A DNA stretch of 64,000 bases from Mimachlamys varia (lineage: Eukaryota; Mollusca; Bivalvia; Pectinida; Pectinidae): assembly GCA_947623455.1 (NCBI GenBank), contig OX392538.1:37122001-37186000 (forward strand), read 5' to 3'. Below, in pieces: positions 15,601-27,810 of the stretch; the stretch's first letter is position 1; every line of letters begins with the position of its first letter. The notes below the pieces were generated by a model that was not told the DNA's origin, did no database searches, and was given only the letters and a program-made list of their open reading frames with translations. The translations under genes and the position numbers were made by a program.

Positions 15601-16230
15601 TCTCAATGTACTATAGAAAGTGTTTGTGACCAGATATCTCAATGTACATTATTGTACTATAGAAAGTTTTTGTGACCAGATATCTCAATGTACTGTAGAA
15701 AGTGTTTGTGACCAGGTATCTCAATGTAATATCGTAAGTGTTGGTGACCAGATATCTCAATGTACTATAGAAAGTGTTTGTGACCAGATATCTCAATGTA
15801 CTGTAGAAAGTGTTTGTGACCAGATATCTCAATGTACTGTAGAAAGTGTTTGTGACCGGATATCTCAATGTACTGTAGAAAGTGTTTGTGACCAGATATC
15901 TCAATGTACTGTAGAAAGTGTTTGTGACCAGGTATCTCAATGTACTATAGAAAGTGTTTGTGACCAGATATTTCAATGTACTGTAGAAAGTGTTTGTGAC
16001 CAGATATCTCAATGTACTATAGAAAGTGTTTGTGACCAGGTATCTCAGTGTACTATAGAAAGTGTTTGTGACAAGATATCTCAATGTACTATAGAAAGTG
16101 TTTGTGACCAGATATCTCAATGTACTATAGAAAGGGTTTGTGAGCAGGTATCTCAGTGATCTATAGTAAGTGTTTGTGACCAGGTATCTCAATGTACTAT
16201 AGAAAGTGTTTGTGACCAGATATCTCAATG
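12648..16230. repeat. 2491-bp higher-order repeat, distal copies
   Basis: The same 2491-bp family reappears with landmarks 12648/15139, 12894/15385 and 13120/15611. The 12-16 kb block is also the partner of the 1-5 kb block at an offset of 10968 bp (473/11441, 1077/12045). The offset becomes 11112 bp after about 1400/12500, because the distal copy has four extra 36-bp units (144 bp). Confidence 0.88.
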
Positions 16231-16734
16231 TACTATAGAAAGTGTTTGTGACCAGATATCTCAATGTACATTATTGTACTATAGAAAGTTTTTGTGACCA
16301 GATATCTCAATGTACTGTAGAAAGTGTTTGTGACCAGGTATCTCAATGTAATATCGTAAGTGTTGGTGACCAGATATCTCAATGTACTATAGAAAGTGTT
16401 TGTGACAAGATATCTCAATGTACTGTAGAAAGTGTTTGTGACCAGATATCTCAATGTACTGTAGAAAGTGTTTGTGACCGGATATCTCAATGTACTGTAG
16501 AAAGTGTTTGTGACCAGATATCTCAATGTACTGTAGAAAGTGTTTGTGACCAGGTATCTCAATGTACTATAGAAAGTGTTTGTGACCAGATATCTCAATG
16601 TACTGTAGAAAGTGTTTGTGACCAGATATCTCAATGTACTATAGAAAGTGTTTGTGACCAGGTATCTCAGTGTACTATAGAAAGTGTTTGTGACAAGATA
16701 TCTCAATGTACTATAGAAAGTGTTTGTGACCAGG

Positions 16735-17560
16735 TATTCAATGTACTATAGAAAGTGTTTGTGACCAGATATCTCAATGTACTATAGAAAGTGTTTGTGA
16801 CCAGATATCTCAATGTAATATAGAAAGTGTTTGTGACCAGATATCTCAATGTACTATAGAAAATGTGTGTGACCATTTATTTCAATGTAATATAGAAAGT
16901 GTTTGTGACCAGATATCTCAATGTACTATAGAAAGTGTTTGTGACCAGATATCTCAATGTACTATAGAAAGTGTTTGTGACCAGATATCTCAATGTACTA
17001 TAGAAAGTGTTTGTGACCAGATATCTCAATGTAATATCGTAAGTGTTGGTGACCAGATATCTCAATGTACTATAGAAAGTGTTTGTGACAAGATATCTCA
17101 ATGTACTGTAGAAAGTGTTTGTGACCAGATATCTCAATGTACTGTAGAAAGTGTTTGTGACCGGATATATCAATGTACTATAGAAAGTGTTTGTGACCAG
17201 ATATCTCAATGTACTGTAGAAAGTGTTTGTGACCAGGTATCTCAATGTACTATAGAAAGTGTTTGTGACCAGGTATCTCAATGTACTGTAGAAAGTGTTT
17301 GTGACCAGATATCTCAATGTACTATAGAAAGTGTTTGTGACCAGGTATCTCAGTGTACTATAGAAAGTGTTTGTGACAAGATATCTCAATGTACTATAGA
17401 AAGTGTTTGTGACCAGGTATTCAATGTACTATAGAAAGTGTTTGTGACCAGATATCTCAATGTACTATAGAAAGTGTTTGTGACCAGATATCTCAATGTA
17501 ATATAGAAAGTGTTTGTGACCAGATATCTCAATGTACTATAGAAAATGTGTGTGACCATT
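16735..17560. repeat. 683-bp higher-order repeat
   Basis: The variant run containing AATGTGTGTGACCATTTATTT occurs at 16865 and again at 17548, and the shortened unit CAGGTATTCAATG occurs at both 16731 and 17414. The spacing is 683 bp, that is 19 units minus one base. It is the shortest clear higher-order period in the array. Confidence 0.8.
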
Positions 17561-18928
17561 TATTTCAATGTAATATAGAAAGTGTTTGTGACCAGATATC
17601 TCAATGTACTATAGAAAGTGTTTGTGACCAGATATCTCAATGTACTATAGAAAGTGTTTGTGACCAGATATCTCAATGTACTATAGAAAGTGTTTGTGAC
17701 AAGATATCTCAATGTACTATAGAAAGTGTTTGTGACCATGTACCTTAATGTACTATAGAAAGGGTTTGTGATCAGGTACCTCAATGTACTATAGAAAGTG
17801 TTTGTGAGCATGTATCTCAATGTACTATAGAAAGTGTTTGTGACCAGATATGTCAATGTACTGTAGAAAGTGTTTGTGACCAGGTATCTCAATGTAATAT
17901 CGTAAGTGTTGGTGACCAGATATCTCAATGTACTATAGAAAGTGTTTGTGACCAGGTATCTCAATGTACTATAGAAAGTGTTTGTGACCAGATATCTCAA
18001 TGTACTATAGAAAGTGTTTGTGACCAGATATCTCAATGTACATTATTGTACTATAGAAAGTTTTTGTGACCAGATATCTCAATGTACATTATTGTACTAT
18101 AGACAGTTTTTGTGACCAGATATCTCAATCTACATTATTGTACTATAGAAAGTGTTTGTAACCAGATATCTCAATGTACATTATTGTACTATAGAAAGTG
18201 TTTGTGACCAGATATCTCAATGTACTGTAGAAAGTGTTTGTGACCAGGTATCTCAATGTAATATCGTAAGTGTTTGTGACCATTTATTTCAATGTACTAT
18301 AGAAAGTGTTTGTGACCAGGTATCTCAATGTACTATAGAAAGTGTTTGTGACCAGATATTTCAATGTACTATAGAAAGTGTTTATGATCAGGTACCTCAA
18401 TGTACTATAGAAAGTGTTTGTGACCAGATATCTCAATGTACTATAGAAAGTGTTTGTGACACGATATCTCAATGTACTATAGAAAGTGTTTATGATCAGA
18501 TATCTCAATGTACTATAGAAAGTGTTTATGATCAGGTACCTCAATGTACTATAGAAAATGTTTGTGACCAGATACCTTAATGTACTGTAGAAAGTGTTTG
18601 TGACCATGTACCTTAATGTACTATAGAACGTGTTTGTGACCAGGTATTTCAATGTACTGTAGAAAGTGTTTGTGACCAGGTATCAAAATGTACTATAGAA
18701 AGTGTTTGTGACCAGGTATTTCAATGTACTGTAGAAAGTGTTTGTGACCAGATATCTCAATGTACTGTAGAAAGTGTTTGTGACCAGATATCTCAATGTA
18801 CTGTAGAAAGTGTTTGTGACCAGATATCTCAATGTACTGTAGAAAGTGTTTGTGACCAGATATCTCAATGTACATTATTGTACTATAGAAAGTTTTTGTG
18901 ACCAGATATATCAATGTACATTATTTTA

Positions 18929-20969
18929 CTATAGAAAGTGTTTGTAACCAGATATCGCAATGTACATTATTGTACTATAGAAAGTGTTTGTGACCAGATA
19001 TCTCAATGTACTGTAGAAAGTGTTTGTGACCAGGTATCTCAATGTAATATCGTAAGTGTTGGTGACCAGATATCTCAATGTACTATAGAAAGTGTTTGTG
19101 ACCAGGTATCTCAATGTACTATAGAAAGTGTTTGTGACCAGATATCTCAATGTACTATAGAAAGTGTTTGTGACCAGATATCTCAATGTACATTATTGTA
19201 CTATAGAAAGTTTTTGTGACCAGATATCTCAATGTACATTATTGTACTATAGAAAGTGTTTGTAACCAGATATCTCAATGTACATTATTGTACTATAGAA
19301 AGTGTTTGTGACCAGATATCTCAATGTACTGTAGAAAGTGTTTGTGACCAGGTATCTCAATGTAATATCGTAAGTGTTTGTGACCATTTATTTCAATGTA
19401 CTATAGAAAGTGTTTGTGACCAGGTATCTCAATGTACTATAGAATGTGTTTGTGACCAGATATCTCAATGTACTATAGAAAGTGTTTGTGACCAGATATC
19501 TCAATGTACATTATTGTACTATAGACAGTTTTTGTGACCAGATATCTCAATCTACATTATTGTACTATAGAAAGTGTTTGTAACCAGATATCTCAATGTA
19601 CATTATTGTACTATAAAAAGTGTTTGTGACCAGATATCTCAATGTACTGTAGAAAGTGTTTGTGACCAGGTATCTCAATGTAATATCGTAAGTGTTTGTG
19701 ACCATTTATTTCAATGTACAATAGAAAGTGTTTGTGACCAGGTATCTCAATGTACTATAGAAAGTGTTTGTGACCAGATATCTCAATGTACTATAGAAAG
19801 TGTTTGTGACCAGATATTTCAATGTACTATAGAAAGTGTTTGTGACCAGATATATCAATGTACTATAGAAAGTGTTTGTGACCAGATATCTCAATGTACT
19901 ATAGAAAGTGTTTATGATCAGGTACCTCAATGTACTATAGAAAGTGTTTGTGACCAGATATCTCAATGTACTATAGAAAGTGTTTGTGACCAGATATCTC
20001 AATGTACTATAGAAAGTGTTTGTGACCAGATATCTCAATGTACTATAGAAAGTGTTTATGATCAGATATCTCAATGTACTATAGAAAGTCTTTATGATCA
20101 GGTACCTCAATGTACTATAGAAAGTGTTTGTGACCAGGTATTTCAATGTACTATAGAAAGTGTTTATGATCAGGTACCTCAATGTACTATAGAAAGTGTT
20201 AGTGACCAGATATCTCAATGTACTATAGAAAGTGTTTATGATCAGGTACCTCAATGTACTATAGAAAGTGTTTGTGACCAGATATCTCAATGTACTATAG
20301 AAAGTGTTTATGATCAGATATCTCAATGTACTATAGAAAGTTTTAATGATCAGATACCTTAATGTACTGTAGAAAGTGTTTGTGACCAGGTACCTTAATG
20401 TACTATAGAAAGTGTTTGTGACCAGGTACCTCAATGTACTATAGAAAGTGTTTATGATCAGATATCTCAATGTACTATAGAAAGTCTTTATGATCAGGTA
20501 GCTCAATGTACTATAGAAAGTGTTTGTGACCAGATATCTCAATGTACTATAGAAAGTGTTTATGATCAGGTACCTCAATGTACTATAGAAAGTGTTTGTG
20601 ACCAGATATCTCAATGTACTATAGAAAGTGTTTATGATCAGATATCTCAATGTACTATAGAAAGTTTTAATGATCAGATACCTTAATGTACTGTAGAAAG
20701 TGTTTGTGACCAGGTACCTTAATGTACTATAGAAAGTGTTTGTGACCAGGTATTAAAAATGTACTGTAGAAAGTGTTTGTGACCAGGTATCAAAATGTAC
20801 TATAGAAAGTGTTTGTGACCAGGTATTTCAATGTACTGTAGAAAGTGTTTGTGACCATGTACCTTAATGTACTATAGAAAGGGTTTGTGATCAGGTACCT
20901 CAATGTACTATAGAAAGTGTTTGTGAGCATGTATCTCAATGTACTATAGAAAGTGTTTGTGACCAGATA
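18929..20969. repeat. Distal end of main satellite block
   Basis: The last 2 kb departs from the 2491-bp order. Units with TTTATGATCAG or TTAATGATCAG become frequent (19900-20700). The block then ends in units shared with about 660-760 before being cut at 20969 by a TIR element. The minus strand is open for 314 codons at 19706-20650, but only as a 12-residue repeat. Confidence 0.8.
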
Positions 20970-21075
20970 CAGTTGAGTGTAAGCTAACCTTTACACCCTA
21001 GTGCACTAGGAGTGCACTACGTTTAAACTAGTAGTGCACTACATTTAAACTACAGGTAAACTAGTAGTGCACTAC
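20970..21075 (+). repeat. Left TIR of the 2.8-kb element
   Basis: 106-bp terminal inverted repeat with palindromic AGTGCACT cores near 20999, 21010, 21033 and 21064. Confidence 0.85.
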
Positions 21076-23693
21076 GTCCAGCCAGGTGTGACCACAAAAA
21101 CCCCTAAGGTAATTGGAGGGTCCTACCTGTGTCCTTACCTGTACAGATGTAATATGATTTACCTGTACTTTTATGTTATACTATTGAATTTGTCTTTGAA
21201 AGTCATTAGTTTGTTTCTCTTATATAAGTACAAAAATGAAAAATTCTGAGTTTATACCAGATGATATTCATCAAAATAACCTATGTTTAAATTAATTCAC
21301 TGCATATCAAAATTTAAAGAAATAATAATAATTAAAACATACTAACTTATAATTCTTTTTTAAACAATGATTCTTTTTTATTTTAATCTTTTCATTCTAC
21401 AATTAAATTGAAAGGTATGTGTTAAAATAAAAAATGGTATAATACATGAATTATGTTGAAATTATTAATTAAGTTAATCCTACTAAAAATGTATACAAAA
21501 AATAAACTAAACAACAGATTTTAATTTAATAAAAAAAAAAATCAGATATTAGAAGGACAGATGTTGTACTTAGTATAGTAGTTTCAATCACAACTTATTT
21601 TGATATTTGACATTAAGAAGCTAGCTGTGCATTAATACCTTCATGTATCTGTGATGGTATTTGGTTTCACTATACACTCATGTACAATACATACAAAGGT
21701 TATAAACATTAATACTAAGAAAAGATTACTTTCACCAGAACATTTAAAGCCATTTACATCTACATGTAATCCAATTGAATGTAATGCAATGTAATCAGCA
21801 TTAATCAAATAGGATCATCATTAAACAATTAACAGGGCCCTCAGGCCTTAAAACAGACTTGGCCAGTGATGGCCGTGGCGGAGTGGGAGGTGAGAAATTC
21901 ACACCTGGCTAACTACAGTCAGCTTAGGGGTGTCCCCTATCTTGACCCCTGTGAGGATGTGGCCCAGGCAGGTCAGGTACTTACATGTAATTATGCCTGG
22001 AGGGTAAAGGATTCTACCTGATGATCTATAGCTGTCCTTTTTAGTTAGATAATTATACAAGTCATAAGTACAATAGATGTGACTGGCATAGGCTTAACTT
22101 TGTTCTAATTTAGACTAATATAACTGCATATCGTATATTTGTAGTATACTTAGAATATAGAACAAAGAATTAATTGAACTTATTCCATTTAACTGACCTT
22201 GCTTTTTAAAAAAGCTATTGTTAAATATTTGCATAAACCTTCAAGTCATATTTAATACAACCTGTAATTGCCTTCAATATTTAGGCCTAAATATGGGAAA
22301 TGCATCATTTTATTATCAAATTGTATGAAGCTAATGAGTCACAGAGACGTATATATTCTCTCACATATACGTCCCTGATTACACCCAAGATAATTTGTCA
22401 TCACATTTAACAAGTATATATTTGTAATTATTTAGAAATCAAAATGCATCATTGGATTGCATTCATTCTGGTGTCATAAGATACTTGGTATTCAATATTT
22501 CAGAAAACCAGAATCTGGTAAAGGCCTGATATAGGCTTACATTGTTGCCAATTAATTATTTTATTTCAACGTAATTTTATGTACTTTCAATGTATCATTG
22601 CATAATTAAATAGTTTGAATGAAACAAAACAAAATATATTAAAGTCCTCAAAATATCCACTATTTAAAAGGAAATATGTAAAACGAGATATATTCTCAAT
22701 GATTTTTAATTTCATATAAACATGATAAACCAGAGTAAAAGTTAAAATATGTATTATCATATGATCCTCATCATCTGGTTCACAAGTCATCCCCACCGGG
22801 CCCTTTATAAATCAAATTGGTTTCAAATTTGACCAGTGATAATCAGGTGAGAAACTCACACCTCAATTATGTCACTGACTGGCTTATATAAGCAGGTGTT
22901 CCAAGGTCGAGACTGGTCAGGTAATTGCCTGAGGCCTGGGGGTCAAGTCAAAACACCTGTCCCATACTGAGACTAATAAGACTAAATTTTAATTTATTGT
23001 TGTATTTCTTTTTTTTTTCAACTTCAAATTCTTATATTTATATCAACAGTGTTGTATGTGGTGATATTTATATACATACAAATCTTAATATAGAAACTTT
23101 TAAAATAAAGATTATCAAAACTCTATAGCGCATTCATAAATATATAGATCTGAGGGATGAATGTTTTTAATAAAAAAATATATTTAGTTTTATTAAGTAA
23201 TAAAAGAATATTTATTTGTTATTTTTACACATTTAGTTCTTACAATATTTAAAAATGTACTTCAATCTAAACAAAAACTTATCAATAGATATTCCTTCAA
23301 TTTTTCAATATACTTGATGTAAATTGGTAAATAAATATAAATAAATCAGTTAATAGTACATATTAAATGAAATATAAGACATCGAAACTGTTAGATAAAT
23401 AATAATTTTCTTTTTTATTTTTGTCCTGTATGCAAGAAAGTTTTTGGAAAAACTCTAGCAGTAATTATCATGATTTCCCAATTTGTAGTTTTGAAATGAA
23501 AGAAAGAAGGTTGTTTCAGAAAGATAACTACATGAGATTCAAATATATATATTAAAGTTATAAATATTAACTTATGATAAAGCCAGCTTCTAACTACTAG
23601 CAGACTGCGCAGGTGAAGTACAGGTAAGAATCCCAGGTAAATGGGACTGCCCATTTACCTGTAGGGGTATTTGACCTATATGGGGTTCAGGGT

Positions 23694-23798
23694 GTAGTGC
23701 ACTACTAGTTTACCTGTAGTTTAAATGTAGTGCACTACTAGTTTAAACGTAGTGCACTACTAGTGCACTAGGTGTAAAGGTTAGCTTACACTTAACTG
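23694..23798 (-). repeat. Right TIR of the 2.8-kb element
   Basis: Reverse complement of the left TIR with a handful of differences. The outermost bases read CTTAACTG on the plus strand, followed by the TA duplicate and then satellite sequence. Confidence 0.85.
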
Positions 23799-24325
23799 TA
23801 CCTCAATGCACTAAAGTAAATGTTTGTGAACAGGTATCTCAGTGATCTATAGTAAGTGTTTGTAACCAAGTATCTCAGTGATCTATAGTAACGGTTTGTG
23901 ACTAGGAATCTCACTGATCTATAGTAAGTTTCATGACCAGGTATCTCAGTGATCTATAGTAAGTGTTCATGACCAGGTATCTCAGTGATCTATAGTAACT
24001 TTCATGACTAGGAATCTCAGTGATATATATAGTAAGTGTTCATGACTAGGAATCTCAGTGATCTATAGTAAGTGTTTGTGACCGGGTATCTCAGTGATAT
24101 CTATAGTAACTGTTTGTGACCAGGTATCTCAGTGATATCTATAGTAACTGTTTGTGACCAGGTATCTCAGTGATATCTATAGCAACTGTTTGTGACTAGG
24201 TATCTCAGTGATCTATAGTAACTGTTTGTGACCAGGTATATCAGTGATATCAATAGTAAGTGTTCATGACTAGGTATCTCAGTGATCTACAGTAAATGTT
24301 TGTGACCGGGTATCTCAGTGATCTT
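23799..24325. repeat. Diverged 36-bp satellite, variant B
   Basis: About 14 degenerate units with the 3' half GTGATCTATAGTAA in place of TGTACTATAGAAA. Some have 2-bp gains (GTGATATCTATAG) or lost bases. This is the continuation of the main array beyond the TIR element and is more diverged, as expected at the edge of a satellite. Confidence 0.9.
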
Positions 24326-24326
24326 T

Positions 24327-24445
24327 TTGTTACTTGCAACGGCTAATGAAGTCAAGTGAACCTCGAGCAAATGAAGTTTACTGCGAAACAATGTATCATT
24401 TGCACGAGTTTCACTTGACTTCATCAGCCGATGCAAGCAGCAACA
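24327..24445. repeat. Inverted repeat (hairpin) with 40-nt arms
   Basis: Positions 24335-24374 and 24396-24435 are reverse complements with a few mismatches (key words GAAGTCAAGTGAA and TTCACTTGACTTC), separated by 21 bp. Weaker pairing extends to 24327 and 24445. It sits exactly where the satellite stops, so it may be the end of an inserted foldback or MITE-type element. No partner element was found. Confidence 0.75.
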
Positions 24446-25504
24446 TAGACAATCAATATTTATATTAACGTTAACTATTTTGAATTTCCCGTCATTCGCA
24501 TGTTTTATAAGTTGCCGGTGCCACACGTTGCTCCGATTTTGTTACATTTATTGCACACTTATCGTCATGTATATACATACGCAGAACAGCCGATAGCTAG
24601 CTTCATTCATCACTAGGCAACAGAAAAAATGTAGTCCAGAGACAAGATGTTTATTTGTTTATTTTTATATATGCTTTAATCGTACCTCTCATTTTATTTT
24701 ATTTTCATTACGAATCGATTGAAATATCTTTCCAGTTTTTCCAGAAAAAAATGCCACTCTAATCCAAACTCCTTTTAAGGATAAAATTATTCTTGCTTAA
24801 GGTCCAAAAACTACGCCGTGAATGTAACAAATTCTCTTGCCCCATATGAGCAAGGTAGGTTATGTAGTTTCGTGAACAGGTTTCGTCTGTCAAGTAATAG
24901 AATCTAACGTATGTAACTTCTTGAAAGAGAATGGATTTCTGTGACTAATTTCAAACGTTTTATTTTTGTATCGGACATGAAATAAAATCACGAAATCTGA
25001 CTGACGGGCATATGATCCCATTTGCATTTCGCATGATCATCGAGGGAACCTATGAGGAATATCTAGGACAAATATATCTTGCTTTCGGAAATGTCAGTAT
25101 TTTGTCGGAAGAAGTATTATTAAAGCTATCTAGCTGCGAAATGATACCGGCATGTAAACAGCGGTTGTAAACAAATTAAATGTATTACTTCGCCAGGAAC
25201 GAAAAAGCGCGTACCAAACTTACTAAATGATTAAAGCTTACACGTTTCATTGAGGCAGTGAGAAGTAAAAATGGGAACATATATTTTTGAATAATTTAAG
25301 CGCAGTCAAAGAAATCTGGCAAGTGTTTACAGAGGTATAACGTATAAATTATCTACTTACAATACAGCTAAATCCTCCCTCACTGCGTTTTATTTAATCA
25401 AAGCTGCATGTATTTCGATGAGACAGCTATACATTCAAATAAAAAATAAAAGCTGTGTAACTTATTTCGCTATTTTTACAAACTACATTTTTTTAAGTAT
25501 TTAA
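24446..25504. other. Unique AT-rich spacer inside the satellite
   Basis: No supported gene, RNA or repeat was seen in this roughly 1.06-kb block. Its left border is the hairpin and its right border is variant C satellite, so it is probably part of one inserted sequence. Confidence 0.4.
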
Positions 25505-26100
25505 CACAACTGGATTTGATATCCCAATGTAATATCGTAAGTGTTTGTGGCTAGGTTTCTCAATGTAATATCGTAAGTGTTTGTGGCCAGGTACCCCAAT
25601 GTAATATCGTAAGTATTTGTGGCCAGGTTTCTCAATGTAATATCGTAACTATTTGTGGCCAGGTACCTCAATGTAATATCGTAAGTATTTGTGGCCAGGT
25701 TTCTCAATGTAATACCGTAAGTGTTTGTGGCCAGGTACCCCAATGTAATATCGAAAGTATTTGTGTCCAGGTTCCTCAATTTGATATCGTAAGTGTTTGT
25801 GGCCAGGTTTCTCAATGTAATATCGCAAGTGTTTTATGGCCAGGTTTATCAATGTAATATAGAAAGTGTTTGTGACCAGATATCTCAATGTACTATAGAA
25901 AGTGTTTGTGACCAGATATCTCAATGTACTGTAGTAAGTGTTTGTGACCAGATATCTCAATGTACTGTAGTAAGTGTTTGTGACCAAGTTTTGCAATACA
26001 CTAAAGTAAGTGTTTGTGAGCAGGTATCTCAGTAACCTATAGTAAGTGTTTTGACCAGGTATCTCAGTGATATTTAGTATGTGTTTGTGACAAGGTACCT
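25505..26100. repeat. Diverged 36-bp satellite, variant C grading to A and B
   Basis: 25505-25850 is made of units with TGTAATATCGTAAG and TTTGTGGCCAGGTTTCTC or GGTACC. 25850-25985 is main-type, and 25985-26100 is variant B-like with indels. The order of variants along the flank suggests successive amplification layers. Confidence 0.9.
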
Positions 26101-26103
26101 CAC

Positions 26104-26335
26104 ATCTCTATAAACTTTACACCAGACGGAAATAGGAAGCGGGAAAGGCCGAAGGAAACTTTGAGGCGGACAGAAGAGAAGAAGCTGAAAGAGTTGGGTA
26201 TAGGGTTGAAGGAAGCAGAGGGAAAGGCAAAGGATTGACATTTGTGGAGAGAGCTGTCGGTGACCCGATGTAAGCAATCACATCGCCGGATACTCACGAC
26301 TGATCTCGCTTCGCTTACTCACTCATCACCCGTGA
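26104..26335 (+). mobile_element. LINE ORF2 3'-end fragment inside the satellite
   Basis: The frame from 26128 reads GNRKRERPKETLRRTEEKK, then residues ending in a stop, then HLWRELSVTRC. This matches the basic RGRPKxTWRR...W block that closes many RTE/CR1-type LINE ORF2 proteins. An in-frame stop at about 26236 and the short length show a dead 5'-truncated copy. It interrupts diverged satellite units. The subfamily is inferred. Confidence 0.55.
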
Positions 26336-26415
26336 TCAAACTACGGTCTATAATAAGTGTTTCTGACACGGTATCCCAGTATACTATAGTGTATGTTTGC
26401 GATCAGGTAACAGGT
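26336..26415. repeat. Last recognisable satellite units
   Basis: About two highly diverged units (TCTATAATAAGTGTTTCTGAC and ACTATAGTGTATGTTTGCG) mark the right edge of the satellite domain. Confidence 0.65.
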
Positions 26416-26469
26416 TCAGAATTGTGATCTATATTTTTATAGCCATACAAAGATGGAATATAATCTTTG

Positions 26470-26579
26470 CTTTCAAGATAAGGCATAAGATATTTAGGTT
26501 AGGCAAGCATTTAATCAGACAAGGCAGATAATCTTAGTGTCTATGGATATTGAGTAGGAGATGGAAATCACCAATTCCG
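26470..26579 (+). other. Putative non-coding exon 1 of glycosyltransferase gene 1
   Basis: The block resembles 58590-58689 upstream of the second paralogue, and both end at a consensus donor (CCG|GTAAGTGAG here, CTG|GTAAGTAAG there). It contains in-frame stops and no shared open frame, so a 5'-UTR exon is the simplest reading. The transcription start cannot be placed. It defines a 10.8-kb intron to the next exon at 37408. Confidence 0.5.
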
Positions 26580-26632
26580 GTAAGTGAGCATTCATATCTG
26601 AATTAATTCTGACTTGACATTGAAATGTAAAC

Positions 26633-26867
26633 ATATATTAAAAGGAATAAGATTCATCAGTTTGGTATGAATGTTATATACTGAGATTGTTTTTTAGGGC
26701 GCCCTATTTTGGGTAGTGAGCTGATTTCAGCTGTCAGAACACCGACACTCGGCTATTGTACTCTTTGCTTGACAAAGGAAACAGACGTTTTCGAAAGCTC
26801 GCAAATTAAATTGTTCAATTCCTGTTTGTGTACAAAAATCAATCTCAGTATATATATATTAAAAGGA
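26633..26867. mobile_element. 221-bp insertion with 14-bp flanking repeat (MITE/SINE-like)
   Basis: ATATATTAAAAGGA occurs at 26633-26646 and 26854-26867. The interval is absent from the paralogous intron near 58745. The insert begins and ends with an inverted repeat (TATATACTGAGATTG and CAATCTCAGTATATA) and contains a CTTGACAAAGGAAACAGAC stretch. Family not recognised. Confidence 0.55.
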
Positions 26868-26885
26868 TTGTATAAAAATACAAGA

Positions 26886-26917
26886 AGAGCACCTTTATAA
26901 TTAAGAATATAAGATAC
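26886..26917 (-). mobile_element. Hammerhead repeat, detached 3' part of the split copy
   Basis: GCACCTTTATAATTAAGAAT followed by ATAAGATAC matches the corresponding part of the repeat at 58774 and 62825. It continues at 36828 after a 9.9-kb insertion. Confidence 0.55.
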
Positions 26918-26983
26918 TTGTTTAAACATGTAAGTAACTTTTGTGTAGAAGCGTGAGTACTTTTGTTTATGCCTTACTACTTA

Positions 26984-27810
26984 CAATTGAGTGTAGACTA
27001 AAGATACTCCGTTTGGACTTGGAGTACACTCCATTTGGACTCCATATGAAATTGGACTGCACTCCTGGTCCACTCCGAGCCTACTTGGAGTCCTATTTCT
27101 AAAGACATTCAAATTACATAAAACACTATATAAGATAAAAGATAGATATTAGAATCAACATTAAATTCTGCTGTTTCGTCTACAAGGAATAAATATCTGG
27201 ACCACTATTACAAAACCTTATAATACACTAGTGTTGTGAACACAATTGACCCAATTAACCTACAGGTAAATAAAGATTATAAAAGACAGTATCATATCAA
27301 GTTTTTATGAAAGATGTTAATAATATTTGCATATATAGAAACAAAAAGAAATTAAACATTTTTTTATTGTGCATCTGAAAAAAAAGGTCTTTTAATGTGT
27401 CCAAGTATATGCTATTATTCATTAATTTAAATATTGTAATTAAACAAGTATTGATAAACTTATGTAATTTTCAATGAATGAAAAGTATGTTATTTCATTG
27501 AACTGTATATTAGCTTTTTATTTTTTTTTACACTAAAGGAAAATTCATTGTAATGAAGAAAGTTTTAACTTCAACTTCTAAAATCAGTTTAGCTTATATG
27601 ATAGTTAAGGCTTAAACCCCCACATTGCCTATATATTTTTAATAAATTTACATGGTAGATTGGACCCACACTACAGTATGAATATGGTTGTGTACTACCC
27701 AATATAAGTGTCAATTATCTGTAGTGGCAATACATGGCTGACTCTGGTCATTCACACCTGGGATTTATTCCAGGTGAGTGACTTGATAGCCAGGTACAGA
27801 TACAGACGGC
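26984..27810 (+). mobile_element. Left arm of a TIR element (second family)
   Basis: Starts TA|CAATTGAGTGTAGAC, followed by repeats of GGACTCC and AGTGCACTCC-like words. It then resembles the reverse complement of 34150-35040 for about 820 bp, including GACTTGATAGCCA near 27780. No matching right end of its own was found; the similar right arm ends at 35040. Confidence 0.6.

Larger units (their letters stand above)
1..20969. repeat. 36-bp satellite array, main block
   Basis: A continuous tandem array of a 36-bp unit, containing GTGTTTGTGACCAG followed by ATATC and TCAATGTACTATAGAAA. The consensus has no CpG. Common variants are ACTGTAG for ACTATAG, GGTATC for GATATC, TAATATCGTAAG, and TTTATGATCAG for TTTGTGACCAG. 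Since 36 is a multiple of three and the unit lacks stops in one frame on each strand, long open frames arise with a 12-residue period on both strands. They are repeat by-products, not genes. The array runs off the left edge of the window. Confidence 0.97.
20970..23798. mobile_element. 2.8-kb TIR element inserted in the satellite (Tc1/mariner-like ends)
   Basis: The first 106 bp (20970-21075) and the last 105 bp (23694-23798) are near-perfect inverted copies starting CAGTTGAGTGTAAGC and CAGTTAAGTGTAAGC. The insertion splits a satellite unit and is flanked on both sides by TA (20968-20969 and 23799-23800). TA target duplication and CAGT-type ends are Tc1/mariner hallmarks. The TIRs carry several 10-12-bp perfect palindromes of the type GTAGTGCACTAC, separated by TTTAAACTA. 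The AT-rich interior has no transposase-like frame, so it is probably non-autonomous. Two weakly similar internal stretches begin at about 21836 and 22796 (GGGCCC, then ACTCACACCT-like words). Confidence 0.85.

Noticed and set aside
485..20650. Dozens of long open frames in the 36-bp array, up to 314 codons, on both strands
   Set aside because: The period is a multiple of three and the unit lacks stops in one frame per strand, so such frames are automatic. They mirror each other on opposite strands, and there is no start context or conserved end.
1..26415. CRISPR-like array
   Set aside because: There are no unique spacers between repeats, the units are contiguous, and the DNA is clearly eukaryotic.
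26740..26800. Possible hammerhead in the 221-bp insert (GACAAAGGAAAC and TCGAAAG words)
   Set aside because: It lacks the CTGANGA core and the paired stems.
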